A stretch of DNA of 64,000 bases from Halobacillus litoralis (GCF_009856415.1 NZ_WMEZ01000003.1:186001-250000), one strand, 5' to 3'; shown: positions 53,224 through 61,927, counted from the first letter of the stretch. Program-made: numbers and translations. The notes: generated by a model from the letters alone, not told the origin.

Positions 53224-53571
53224 TTGTACAACCCCCTTCCATTACTTTACGGTGCGAAATTAAATTAGTTTCATAGGAGAAGAGACTTTTTTGCTATCAT
53301 GGAGTTCTAGTAAAGAATAGCTCAAAAGAAAAGGATCTTATGAACAAAAAGAAGCACTCGTCATTCCCTTAATCCTTAAACTCGTATTGATCGAATAAAA
53401 CGTTTAGGATACTCGTATTGAAAATGTTTCTTTAGTTTCTTTTGTGTTCAGTATAGATGCTTTCATTAGGTGACTAGGAAAGGGCATTATTTACGATACT
53501 ATATATAGCACATGTTGAGTCATCCATACGATACTCGCACCTATGTATATAGTTAAGGAGATTATAAGAAC
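53224..53571. other. Intergenic region with direct repeats before LysR gene
   Basis: 348 bp. ACTCGTATTGA occurs twice (53380-53390 and 53411-53421) with 31-bp spacing; the second lies in an ATAC-TC-GTAT dyad and a related ATACTCG occurs near 53530. A 10-codon frame with AAAAGG before its ATG starts at 53340 (MNKKKHSSFP). Likely the control region of the divergent LysR and membrane-protein genes. Confidence 0.5.
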
Positions 53572-54462
53572 ATGAATTTTGATCAATTAAAATATATCTT
53601 AGAAGTTTCAAAAGAAAGATCTTTAACAAAAGCGGCAAAAAATTTACACGTGTCAACACCAGCCATTAGTAAGGCCATCACTCAGCTTGAGAAAGAGTTT
53701 GGCATCACGATTTTCAACCGTACTCGTCAAGGGACAATTCCCACCTTAGAAGGCAAAAAGTTAATAAAAGGTAGTATGGACATTCTCAAGAAAACGGAAG
53801 ATCTCTATAAAGAATTTCATCCAAATCAGTCGAAACCTTTGAAGATAGGATGCGGACCAGCATTAACCTATGTAATTTACGATGCATTTCTACTTTTCAA
53901 TAAAGAAAACCCTGATATTGAGGTGGAAATCGTTGAAATGGATAAAGACGATATTCTGAAAGCACTCAAAGATAATGAAATATCTATAGGATTCTCCCAG
54001 TATGACCCAGAAGAGTTCCAGCGATCAGATATTACAGAATCGATTGATTATGATTTCCTTTTCAACGGTTATACATGTGTTTGTGTTAGTAAGCACTCTC
54101 CCCTTTATCACAAGGACCGCTTAACCGTTGAAGATATAAGAAATGAAAAATTCGTTCTCTATAATTCAGAACGTGTAAAAGCGATTAATGAATTGTACGT
54201 ATCCAACATGAATCTTCTCTTCACTTCCAATAATATTGAAGTGTTAAGATCGGCGGTGCTGAATGGACATGCTATTGTGATTGTACATAACCTTACCTTT
54301 GTGAGACATCCGGATGTTTTGAATGGAAATCTCAGGGTCATACCTCTAGAAAAAACAGGTTTAGAAAGTTACAGTTTCTGGGGAGTGCGCTCCAAAAAAA
54401 GCGAGGTCTCACCCGAAGCAAAAGAATTTCAATTAAAAGTACTTCAGGCATGCCGTCTGTAA
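53572..54462 (+). CDS. LysR-family transcriptional regulator
   Basis: 296 aa. Helix-turn-helix LTKAAKNLHVSTPAISKAITQLEKEFG at 17-43, then effector domain from about residue 90 (LKIGCGPALTYVIYD). AAGGAG ten bases before the ATG. Terminator follows. It faces the dioxygenase cluster convergently, so regulation of that cluster is not implied. Confidence 0.87.
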   Translation: MNFDQLKYILEVSKERSLTKAAKNLHVSTPAISKAITQLEKEFGITIFNRTRQGTIPTLEGKKLIKGSMDILKKTEDLYKEFHPNQSKPLKIGCGPALTYVIYDAFLLFNKENPDIEVEIVEMDKDDILKALKDNEISIGFSQYDPEEFQRSDITESIDYDFLFNGYTCVCVSKHSPLYHKDRLTVEDIRNEKFVLYNSERVKAINELYVSNMNLLFTSNNIEVLRSAVLNGHAIVIVHNLTFVRHPDVLNGNLRVIPLEKTGLESYSFWGVRSKKSEVSPEAKEFQLKVLQACRL

Positions 54463-54468
54463 ATAGTA

Positions 54469-54506
54469 AAAAAGCATCCATTCCCGTTATTGAATGGATG
54501 CTTTTT
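54469..54506. terminator. Strong bidirectional terminator
   Basis: Perfect 15-bp stem AAAAAGCATCCATTC and complement with an eight-base loop; A and T runs inside the stem serve both directions. Confidence 0.9.
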
Positions 54507-54529
54507 CAAACGTTTATGACCAAAAAAGC

Positions 54530-55516
54530 TCATGACTCATATTCTTTTTCTATTTCTTTATGGCTTCTCACAGTGTCAATGTGCCGGACGGCTTTTTCTA
54601 TAGCCTCACGCTTCGGCTCTAAAAAAGGAGGCAAGGATAGTTTCTCACCAAGGGTTTCATAGGGTTCATCCCCCATGAAGCCCGGACCATCTGTAGCTAA
54701 TTCAAATAAAATTCCTGGTGCAACATTTGTATATAAGGATCCGAAGTAATACCTTTCCACGTAACCAGAGTTTGGTAAGTTGACCTCTTCCAGACGCTCC
54801 TGCCATTGGTCTAATTCTTCTCTATCATTGACCCGGAAGGCCACGTGATGCACTGTACCAAACCCTTGTTGGGCGTGAGGCAGCTCATTGTTGTATTCAA
54901 GAATGAGTTGGGCTCCGTTTCCCCCTTCTCCCATCTCAAACAGGTGAAGGGATCCCTCCTCTGCAACTTCGTGCATAGCGAATACTTCATCTAATACCTC
55001 TTTAAAGTAATCATAGAAGGCTGTTCGGATATAGACAGGACCTAAACCGGTAATCGCATACTCAAGAGGTACGGGACCCTTTTCCCAAGGACTTCCTGAA
55101 TCGACACCTTTATTATGTTCATCCGAAATTAACTGATAGTGTTGGTCATCAAAATCATAGAAAGATAAAATTTTCTTGCCAAATCGTTCACTGATGCCTG
55201 TGTGGTTGACCTGCAGCCGGTCAAAGCGTTTCTGCCAATACTCTAATGCCGCATCACTTGGTACACGAAACGATGTTTTTGAGATCTCATTTTTCCCATG
55301 GACTCCTTTCGGTGACCCAGGAAAATCAAAAAAAGTCATATCTGTGCCAGCAGTCCCCTTATCATCCGCAAAGAATAAATGATACGTTTGGATACTATCT
55401 TGATTGACCGTCTTTTTAACTAATCGCATACCTAACACATATGTGAAAAATTCAAAAATTTTTTCAGCACTGCTTGTAATGGCTGTGACATGGTGGATTC
55501 CTTTTAATGGATTCAT
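54530..55516 (-). CDS. Ring-cleaving dioxygenase (VOC, MhqA/MhqO-like)
   Basis: 328 aa, two VOC modules. GIHHVTAITSSAEKIFEFFTYVLGMRLVKKTVNQD at the start, TVHHVAFRV and GILFELATDGPGF supply metal-ligand His/Glu positions. Members degrade quinone-type electrophiles or hydroquinones. Paralogue of the protein at 57888; here with a longer C-terminal tail (RSHKEIEKEYES). Last in the minus-strand cluster, 47 bp after ltrA. Confidence 0.9.
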   Translation of the reverse strand: MNPLKGIHHVTAITSSAEKIFEFFTYVLGMRLVKKTVNQDSIQTYHLFFADDKGTAGTDMTFFDFPGSPKGVHGKNEISKTSFRVPSDAALEYWQKRFDRLQVNHTGISERFGKKILSFYDFDDQHYQLISDEHNKGVDSGSPWEKGPVPLEYAITGLGPVYIRTAFYDYFKEVLDEVFAMHEVAEEGSLHLFEMGEGGNGAQLILEYNNELPHAQQGFGTVHHVAFRVNDREELDQWQERLEEVNLPNSGYVERYYFGSLYTNVAPGILFELATDGPGFMGDEPYETLGEKLSLPPFLEPKREAIEKAVRHIDTVRSHKEIEKEYES

Positions 55517-55563
55517 AATTGTTCTCCTTCACATATAATCAATTTACTTCTTGAAATACACGT

Positions 55564-56655
55564 TCACCTCAAAGTATAAAAAGCATAAAATATAAAAAAG
55601 CAGGCGATCTCTACAAACAAAAAGATTTCAGAGACAGACAAAATCAGACTGAATGTCCAAACACCGGTAATGATCCCCGCTAGGAAAAGGTAGTTTTTCA
55701 CTCCTAGCCTTTCTTGATGATATCGGTACTTATGGAAGACCAGCGATGTCCCAGTTACATAGATGAGGGTGGCCCCGAGAGCTAATGATATAAGTACATT
55801 TTGATCAATATCATAGAAAAAACCAAGCTGAATAACGGAAGCCATCACACTCATTGACATGTAGATGAACAAGTGACCATAAACAATAATTTGCCCAGAG
55901 GTTTTGATTTCTTTATCAATCTTTTTCTCTAAATTATCGAAGTACTGCCACCACATAGCAATGACTAACGTAAACGAAAGGAGTAAAACAATAAAATTCT
56001 CTCCTAGCTGGCTTTCTTCACCTAGCACCGCTACGATACTAACAATAAATTCACCAAACAGGATGATGGTTAATAGCCCGAACCTTTCTAACAAGTGAGG
56101 AGTGTTAATAGGTACTTTTTTCATATACTTACGTCCCAGTAAAGGGACCATCATATCGACAAAAATCCCCAAGTACAACACGAAATATCTGATCCAGGAA
56201 TCAAACAAACAAGATCCTAACGAAATAAACGTTCCGATCAGGAAGCCATACCCAAGAAACTGAGCCAGCTTTTTCTTTTCCAAAACCTCTTTTCGGCTCA
56301 CTTGGATATACTGCATGGATACAATGAATCGAACTCCTATATAACCGACAAGAAATGGTAGGAAATAGGCATCAAAATCCACAGATAGACTAGCAGTCAT
56401 CAGAATGACGAAAACCATCTGTATGCTCATCCATATGCGATCACCTGTCATATCTGTTCCGAATCGGTTGATAAACAGCGTTTGACCCACCCAAGCCCAC
56501 CAAATCGGAATAAATATCAGAACAAATTTAATGATATACTCGATAGGAATGGTATGGTTTTCGACATGCAGTAAGGTATGTGTTGCTGTGGCAATGGCGG
56601 CAACAAAGATCAAGTCATAAAACAGTTCTATCCAATTCACTTTTTTATGAGGCAC
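55564..56655 (-). CDS. Low-temperature-requirement protein A (LtrA) family
   Basis: 363 aa from GTG 56655 (GGAGGG six bases before). About ten membrane spans; KKVNWIELFYDLIFVAAIATATH and WWAWVGQTLFINRFGTDM are LtrA hallmarks. Function of the family is poorly known. It follows the FMN reductase by 16 bp, so is co-transcribed with the quinone-response genes. Confidence 0.88.
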   Translation of the reverse strand: MPHKKVNWIELFYDLIFVAAIATATHTLLHVENHTIPIEYIIKFVLIFIPIWWAWVGQTLFINRFGTDMTGDRIWMSIQMVFVILMTASLSVDFDAYFLPFLVGYIGVRFIVSMQYIQVSRKEVLEKKKLAQFLGYGFLIGTFISLGSCLFDSWIRYFVLYLGIFVDMMVPLLGRKYMKKVPINTPHLLERFGLLTIILFGEFIVSIVAVLGEESQLGENFIVLLLSFTLVIAMWWQYFDNLEKKIDKEIKTSGQIIVYGHLFIYMSMSVMASVIQLGFFYDIDQNVLISLALGATLIYVTGTSLVFHKYRYHQERLGVKNYLFLAGIITGVWTFSLILSVSEIFLFVEIACFFIFYAFYTLR

Positions 56656-56671
56656 TTCAAACCCTCCGTTT

Positions 56672-57232
56672 TTACTGCTCCTTTTGATACATTTCAACAA
56701 AGGCTGTAAACCCATGAATTAATGATTGGAGATTACTTAACGTTCTAGGATCGGTGATCTGGTTCGTCTCAGAATCGATGATTTTGTGCACTTCACCTAC
56801 TAGAACCTTTGGACCACTCATGACATTGGCTTCCATTGCGACAAGTGTTTGTCTTAGCTGCATTTGAGCAAGCGCCGTCCCTGCACGCCCTGGGCTAGCT
56901 CCGGCGACAGCAGCCGGTGTGTTCTTAAAGACTGAATCCTGAACGGGACGAGAAGCCCAATCCAAGGCATTTTTAAGGCCTCCCGGCATTCCCGAATTGT
57001 ATTCCGGGGTAATAATGAGAGTTCCATCGGCCCCTTTTAGCTTCTCTTTAAAGATAGCCACCTCTTCAGGGTCTCCCCCCTTTTCAATATCTTCATTGAA
57101 TAAAGGCAATCGGTTGATTTCCACAAACTTTATCTTCCATTTTCCTTTTGACTCACGTTCCACGGCCTCTAAAAGTTTTTTGTTGAACGAGTCTTTTCTC
57201 AAACTTCCGCATATGGCTGCGATTTCTAACAT
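56672..57232 (-). CDS. NAD(P)H-dependent FMN reductase
   Basis: 186 aa from ATG 57232 (AAAGGAAG six bases before). Flavodoxin-like fold: AICGSLRKDSFNKKLLEAV, TLIITPEYNSGMPGGLKNALDWASRP and GASPGRAGTALAQMQLRQTL are typical. Probably a quinone or azo reductase in the detox set. Follows the MhqD-like gene by 13 bp. Confidence 0.9.
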   Translation of the reverse strand: MLEIAAICGSLRKDSFNKKLLEAVERESKGKWKIKFVEINRLPLFNEDIEKGGDPEEVAIFKEKLKGADGTLIITPEYNSGMPGGLKNALDWASRPVQDSVFKNTPAAVAGASPGRAGTALAQMQLRQTLVAMEANVMSGPKVLVGEVHKIIDSETNQITDPRTLSNLQSLIHGFTAFVEMYQKEQ

Positions 57233-57245
57233 ATCCATCTTCCTT

Positions 57246-57857
57246 TCAGTACTTTTCATTATTTTCACTCCACCAAGATGATGCCTTGATGAATTCAGTC
57301 GTTCTTAATTCGTGCCCGTAGTCCGTCATATGAAGCGATACACGTGCCCCCATCAGACTTAGGTGTTTTTTTAGTTGTACAGCTTCACTCGGAAGAACCA
57401 TACGGTCCATCGCCCCCGCGGTTATGAAAATGTCCAGTCCATCCAATTCGGCATCATCGTATGATTTTAGAGGGTGGCTGGGGTGGAACAATAGAGCCGT
57501 ACCAAACCAATCGGGTTCGTGCATCAATAAGCTCACCGCCACATTGGCCCCATTCGAATAGCCGATGATGTGAAGGTCCTTCATTTCAAATTGATACGTT
57601 TCGGATGCTTCTTGTATAAACTCCAGAAGATCCTTTGTTTTTATCATTAAAGAACCTTCATCCATGGAACCGTCTGTGTTCCTTTTAAAATATCGAAACT
57701 GGTTATTTTCAACGACGTCTCCTCTAATCCCTAATACAGAAAAAGACGAATCCAATCGAGCTGCTACCGGTAATAAATCCGTTTCCCTTCCCCCTGTTCC
57801 ATGGAGAAGAATAAATACTTTTTTGGATTCTTCACTCCTGTGGAAAAAATGTTTCAA
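57246..57857 (-). CDS. MhqD-like carboxylesterase/hydrolase
   Basis: 203 aa alpha/beta hydrolase. LLHGTGGRETDLLPVA, nucleophile GYSNGAN, acid in ITAGAMDRMV, histidine in YGHEL. Similar to B. subtilis MhqD, induced by catechols and quinones. Lies 30 bp after the MhqO-like gene, as mhqO-mhqP and mhqE-mhqD operons do in B. subtilis. Confidence 0.87.
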   Translation of the reverse strand: MKHFFHRSEESKKVFILLHGTGGRETDLLPVAARLDSSFSVLGIRGDVVENNQFRYFKRNTDGSMDEGSLMIKTKDLLEFIQEASETYQFEMKDLHIIGYSNGANVAVSLLMHEPDWFGTALLFHPSHPLKSYDDAELDGLDIFITAGAMDRMVLPSEAVQLKKHLSLMGARVSLHMTDYGHELRTTEFIKASSWWSENNEKY

Positions 57858-57887
57858 ATTTATTCACTCCCCTTATCTATCTCCTGA

Positions 57888-58853
57888 CTATAATGGACTT
57901 GGTAAAGATTTTAGACGGGATTCAATTTCCACACGTCGATGTTCTAAGAATGGGGGCAAAGATAGTTGTTCTCCCAAATGTTCAGAAGATTCGTCCAAGT
58001 TAAAACCAGGACCATCTGTGGCCAGCTCAAACAAGATACCATTTGGTTCATTAACGTATAAGGAGCGAAAATAGAAACGATCGACAAAACCTGAAGATTT
58101 GAAGCCGTCTTTTTTAAGATACTCGATCCAATCATATAACTCGTCCTCGTCCTCAACTCTGAATGCCACGTGATGGACACTTCCTTTTCCCTGTCTTTCT
58201 TCTTGGATATCTTTCCGCTGCTCTATATGAATTTCCGAACCATTTCCACCTTCTCCAGTCTCAAACACATGAACGATGTTGTTCGATTCAGTCTCATACT
58301 CTCCCGTTTTCCTAAAGCCCATTACCTCTGTAAGCATTTGAACAGACGGTTCTAAATACCTTACGGTTAACTTGACGGGACCTAATCCTGTGATTCCAAA
58401 TTCTTCAGGCACTCCGCCCCGCGACCAAGGTTTGCCTGAGGAGACACCACTATTGTTTTCATCAGAAATGAGAGACATTTGGTGACCTTCTGGATCCCTG
58501 AAAGGCAGAACAGCATGGCCAAAACGCTTTGTCATTGAGTCATGATCGACTCCCAGTTTGGTAAAACGACCCCTCCAATAATTCAGGGCCTCATCAGAAT
58601 CCACACGTAATGAAATGGAAGAAATACTGTTAGTGCCTGGGTGTTTAACAGCCAGGTTTGGTATTTCAAAGAAAGTCAGTTCCGTACCCGGATTTCCTTT
58701 TTCATCTCCATAAAATAGATGGTAGTACTGGGTGTTATCTTGGTTTACTGTTTTTTTCACCAATCGGAGACCTAATATTCTAGTATAGAAATCCAAGTTT
58801 TTTTGAGCATCAGCAGTCAAAGAAGATACATGATGTATGCCTTTTAATTTCAC
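57888..58853 (-). CDS. mhqO: Ring-cleaving dioxygenase MhqO-like
   Basis: 321 aa, very close to MhqO: KGIHHVSSLTADAQKNLDFYT, LVKKTVNQDNTQYYHLFYGDE, VHHVAFRVEDEDELYDWI and GILFELATDGPGF. Two VOC modules with metal ligands. First gene of the minus-strand cluster, divergent from a MarR gene over a 120-bp gap with repeats. Acts on hydroquinone-type compounds by family knowledge. Confidence 0.9.
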   Translation of the reverse strand: MKLKGIHHVSSLTADAQKNLDFYTRILGLRLVKKTVNQDNTQYYHLFYGDEKGNPGTELTFFEIPNLAVKHPGTNSISSISLRVDSDEALNYWRGRFTKLGVDHDSMTKRFGHAVLPFRDPEGHQMSLISDENNSGVSSGKPWSRGGVPEEFGITGLGPVKLTVRYLEPSVQMLTEVMGFRKTGEYETESNNIVHVFETGEGGNGSEIHIEQRKDIQEERQGKGSVHHVAFRVEDEDELYDWIEYLKKDGFKSSGFVDRFYFRSLYVNEPNGILFELATDGPGFNLDESSEHLGEQLSLPPFLEHRRVEIESRLKSLPSPL

Positions 58854-58898
58854 GGGAGTTCCCCCTTAATCAGATTTTCATAGTGAAGATAAGTTCGC

Positions 58899-58944
58899 TT
58901 AAACATTTAAACATTTGACATCAAGCTCCATTTACTTCTAAATT
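58899..58944. promoter_or_regulatory. MarR control region: repeated AAACATTT and marR promoter
   Basis: TTAAACATTTAA followed by a second AAACATTT forms a tandem dyad (58899-58916) that runs into TTGACA (58915-58920), 18-base spacer and TAAATT (58939-58944), the promoter of the MarR gene. A repressor bound there would block marR and the divergent mhqO operon. The sequence differs from the B. subtilis MhqR box. Pattern-based. Confidence 0.45.
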
Positions 58945-58973
58945 AACAATATAAATGGTTAGGAGAATATTTT

Positions 58974-59435
58974 ATGAGTAAGGAGAATGACTTGAGTTTC
59001 CAAAAAAACAAACGTATGGGATTGCTCATTTGGTTTCGACTTTCACGCGTTTATAACCAGAGCATTCGTTTAAATAATGAACATTTAAAGCAATGGGGGC
59101 TGACAAGTGCGCAATTTGATGTGCTGGTCCAGGTTGGTATCAGTCAGGAAATCACTCAAAAGCAACTCGCTAAGAAACTGTTTGTGACAAAAGGGAATAT
59201 TACGCAACTCATTTCCAAAATGGAGAAGTTAGGCTGGGTACAAAGAAAACAGGACTGGAAAACGAAAACAATCTCTCTGACGGATAAAGGAATTCAACTA
59301 TTGGATGAGGTAGCGCCTGGACAAGAACACTTTCAAGCCAATCAATTTTACGGGCTCGATGAAAAAGAACAAACCCAACTTAACGACCTGTTGAAGAAGT
59401 TACAAAAGCATTTGGAAAGCAATGATGAAAGTTAG
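58974..59435 (+). CDS. MarR-family regulator (MhqR-like by context)
   Basis: 153 aa. MarR winged helix: WGLTSAQFDVLVQVGISQEITQKQLAKKLFVTKGNITQLISKMEKLGWVQRKQDWKTKTISLT. Divergent from the mhqO-mhqD-reductase-ltrA genes, the layout expected of their repressor. Assigned as MhqR-like only by neighbours. GGAG before the ATG and a strong terminator behind. Confidence 0.87.
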   Translation: MSKENDLSFQKNKRMGLLIWFRLSRVYNQSIRLNNEHLKQWGLTSAQFDVLVQVGISQEITQKQLAKKLFVTKGNITQLISKMEKLGWVQRKQDWKTKTISLTDKGIQLLDEVAPGQEHFQANQFYGLDEKEQTQLNDLLKKLQKHLESNDES

Positions 59436-59467
59436 AACCACCATGTAAAAATGGTGGTTCTTTTTTT
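59434..59467. terminator. Terminator after the MarR gene
   Basis: Perfect 11-bp stem AGAACCACCAT with six-base loop and seven T. Begins at the MarR stop codon; faces the convergent hydrolase gene. Confidence 0.9.
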
Positions 59468-59472
59468 ACCTG

Positions 59473-60111
59473 TTACTTTTCATTTAAATCTTTTTGAGCA
59501 GACAGATAACTTCCAATCACGTTTTGGTAGCTTGGTAGATGGTTGGCAAGCAAGTTTCCAAAACCTTCCACATCGTTTCTCCAGTCCCGTTGCAGCTCTG
59601 ATGCAACACTGAACCAGTTCATTAATTGTGCTCCTCCATGAGCCATTCTACTAAGAGCAGCATCTGCCACCTGTTTGCTCGTGGTACCTGATGCGTCAGT
59701 CACTACGAACACTTCATAACCCGCATTCAATGCTGAAAGTGTCGGGAAAGCTACACAGACATCCGTGACCACACCTGCAATGATCAATTGTTTTCTACCA
59801 GTTGCTTCAATAGCTTTAACAAAATCTTCATTATCCCAAGCATTGATCTGCCCTGGACGTGCAATCTTAGGCGCGTTGGGGTGAAGATCTGTGACCTCTT
59901 GCATGAGCGGTCCATTTGGTCCATTTTCAAAACTTGTGGTTAAAATGACAGGTATATCAAAAAACTTGGCTGTATCTGCAAGCGCAGTGACGTTGTTTTT
60001 AAATTCGTCCACCCCATAATCTCTAACTAAACTGGAGATCAAACCTGTCTGATGATCGACTAGAAGCAATACCGCATCATCTTTATTAATTCTTGTGTAC
60101 AAATCCGTCAT
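59473..60111 (-). CDS. Isochorismatase-family hydrolase (YcaC-like)
   Basis: 212 aa. Catalytic Asp in LLVDHQTGL, cysteine in VVTDVCVAFP, both as in cysteine hydrolases of the isochorismatase family; ending resembles YcaC (GAQLMNWFSVASELQRDW). GGAGGAATAAGG before the ATG. Its promoter is covered by a perfect palindrome, so tightly regulated. Substrate unknown. Confidence 0.9.
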   Translation of the reverse strand: MTDLYTRINKDDAVLLLVDHQTGLISSLVRDYGVDEFKNNVTALADTAKFFDIPVILTTSFENGPNGPLMQEVTDLHPNAPKIARPGQINAWDNEDFVKAIEATGRKQLIIAGVVTDVCVAFPTLSALNAGYEVFVVTDASGTTSKQVADAALSRMAHGGAQLMNWFSVASELQRDWRNDVEGFGNLLANHLPSYQNVIGSYLSAQKDLNEK

Positions 60112-60190
60112 CCCTTATTCCTCCTGTATAAACACATAATTAAAGAACGATAACCTTTAATAATGGAAACGTTTAATGGCCATCATTCGA

Positions 60191-60224
60191 TTATCAGTTT
60201 ATAACTAAACTGATAAAGTGTCAA
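60191..60224 (-). promoter_or_regulatory. Operator palindrome over the ycaC-like promoter
   Basis: TTATCAGTTTA (60191-60201), four bases, and its exact complement (60206-60216) form a 26-bp dyad. It covers the space between TTGACA (60219-60224, minus strand) and TAAACT (60196-60201), spacing 17. A further half site ATCAGTTTT lies at 60228-60236. A near-cre sequence (AAACGTTT core, 60163-60177) is closer to the gene. Confidence 0.7.
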
Positions 60225-60236
60225 TAGATCAGTTTT

Positions 60237-60488
60237 CACTGGCTTCCCTAAAGAAATTTAGATTTTAAGATTCGACTACATATATTTATAATCCCTATTT
60301 TATTAAAATTCACAATCCGCTGAACAAGTTCTAAAGGACCACTTATAAAGTATAAGACTCCTTTTACTTAATGTAAATTCAACTTATTTCAATGTTTGTT
60401 AACTTAAAGTTAATAAAAGCCACCGAAAGTAGCAATCCCACACCTTAATAATGGAAGAACCAAACCGAAGAATTCTTCTTAACCAAAA
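60237..60488. other. AT-rich intergenic region
   Basis: Part of a 447-bp gap between the YcaC-like and VOC genes. Apart from the operator on its left and the hairpin on its right I see only AT-rich sequence, with no frame having a ribosome site. Confidence 0.5.
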
Positions 60489-60535
60489 GGGAGCGACTAG
60501 AATCTATGACCTCTAGTCGCTCCCTCTTGCTTTTT
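60489..60535. terminator. Terminator for the VOC gene, bidirectional
   Basis: Perfect 13-bp stem GGGAGCGACTAGA and complement around a ten-base loop; TTTT on the minus side and a longer T run eight bases on at the plus side. Confidence 0.8.
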
Positions 60536-60558
60536 TTGTCAGAAACTGAATCTTTTCT

Positions 60559-60984
60559 CTATTTTGCTCTTAACTTTTTCTGTTGTGTCTTTACACTCTC
60601 TTTATGAAAAGGTGAATTCTTGGCCTCATCCACCACACTGAACACGTTTTGATCGGGATCGAAGAAATCAAAATGCTTCATTCCACCAAAATCTTGGATC
60701 TCAGTCGTCTCGACTCCTGCATCATTCAGCCTTTGGAAAGCGGCTTCAATATCGTTGACCACAAAATTGAAGTAGCTATTCTTTTCGCCTTTGGTTATCT
60801 CGAATTCCGTAGGCTGTGGACGTGTCACTTCAATCAGTCCGAACTGCGCGGTACCTTGAGGAAAGAAAAAACCCGCGCCCCCTTCCCATGAGTCGATTTC
60901 CTGTACGTCCAAGTTTTCCTCATACCATTTTTTTGACTTCTCTAGGTTTGTCACCGGGACGAACACACTCCCCAATTGAAACAT
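60559..60984 (-). CDS. VOC-family protein
   Basis: 141 aa. QLGSVFVPVTNLEKSKKWYEENL at the start and HFDFFDPDQNVFSVVDE at the end mark the two strands of the VOC fold. GGAGG before the ATG. Monocistronic with its own terminator. Ligand unknown; the C-terminal tail is basic (VKTQQKKLRAK). Confidence 0.82.
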   Translation of the reverse strand: MFQLGSVFVPVTNLEKSKKWYEENLDVQEIDSWEGGAGFFFPQGTAQFGLIEVTRPQPTEFEITKGEKNSYFNFVVNDIEAAFQRLNDAGVETTEIQDFGGMKHFDFFDPDQNVFSVVDEAKNSPFHKESVKTQQKKLRAK

Positions 60985-61047
60985 GCGAAACTCCTCCTTT
61001 TTTTAATGGAACCACCATACAAAAGATCTCCGGTTAAGCAAACGTCC

Positions 61048-61264
61048 TTATGTATCCACCTGCTGCTCCTTATCCATTCCTACCTTGATTTTCAGTAAAA
61101 GCACTGTCGTATCTTGCTTGATCATTCGCTTCACCTGTTCCTGATCCTGAAAATCAAAGGCTTCCATCGATCCTGAAGATGACTGACGGTATGCTCCCTA
61201 TAAGAATTCTTCGCCTAATTCAAGCTTTATTCCTTCTTCACTAACCGCATACTCCCCGTTTCAT
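61048..61264 (-). pseudogene. Decayed gene coupled to the upstream membrane protein
   Basis: An ATG overlaps the upstream stop as ATGA (61261-61264) but its frame ends after seven codons. The next frame reads EYAVSEEGIKLELGEEFL, TAG (61198-61200), then GAYRQSSSGSMEAFDFQDQ and KRMIKQDTTVLLLKIKVGMD to TAA 61048. One G fewer in the run just after the ATG would join start and body. Looks like a small gene with one indel and one nonsense change. No family known. Confidence 0.5.
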
Positions 61265-61830
61265 TTAGGGAAAGCAAGCGGAGTCAGGAATAGACCGAGG
61301 AGAAGTACAATCACGATTCCACTCATGACCAACACCCCTAGGGTTCCATTGAACGACTCTTTGACCGCATGCACCTTAGGTTCTGGAATCGGCTCTTTAC
61401 GGTTTTCCACATAACTCAAATGCTCGACCGTATTTCCTCCCGCTGCAGGCTCCCACCCGTCCCCACCTTTTTGCAACCAGATTTCAATTTCGTCTCCTTC
61501 ATATAGATCCATTTTACTTCCACCTGCCATGGCGATCCATGAGGGAATGTACGTATAATACACTTCTATGGAGCGCTCGCGATTTATAGAAGCAGGTGCC
61601 TTCCTATATTGTTGGACGCTAAGCTCCATTTTTCTTAATTGCTTAGGTGAGTCTTCTGTAGACAGGTCCTTCACTAGTTCATCGCTTTCCACACTTCCGA
61701 TGACATGCAGAGGAGCTTCCCTCTTGATCTCTTCCACTTCTTCAGGATCCATTGCGCCATAAGCTATATTGGGAATAAGCAGAAGAATGAATAAAAGCAT
61801 CAGGAGTGGATGAAGCAGCCGGCTTTTCAA
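61261..61830 (-). CDS. Secreted or membrane-anchored hypothetical protein
   Basis: 189 aa, TTG start at 61830 with GGGGGAG six bases before. Signal peptide (LLMLLFILLLIPNIAYG), an extracytoplasmic domain with EGDEIEIWLQKGGDGW, and a C-terminal span (LGVLVMSGIVIVLLLGLFLTPL). Not recognised. Its stop overlaps the start of a decayed gene. Confidence 0.72.
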   Translation of the reverse strand: MKSRLLHPLLMLLFILLLIPNIAYGAMDPEEVEEIKREAPLHVIGSVESDELVKDLSTEDSPKQLRKMELSVQQYRKAPASINRERSIEVYYTYIPSWIAMAGGSKMDLYEGDEIEIWLQKGGDGWEPAAGGNTVEHLSYVENRKEPIPEPKVHAVKESFNGTLGVLVMSGIVIVLLLGLFLTPLAFPK

Positions 61831-61927
61831 ATCACTCTCCCCCTTCCGATCAAGAACCTCTATATCTATTATCCCACTTTCTTTATTTTCTGTAAATTTG
61901 ACCCATCTTTATTGGTGTGGAGGGGAG

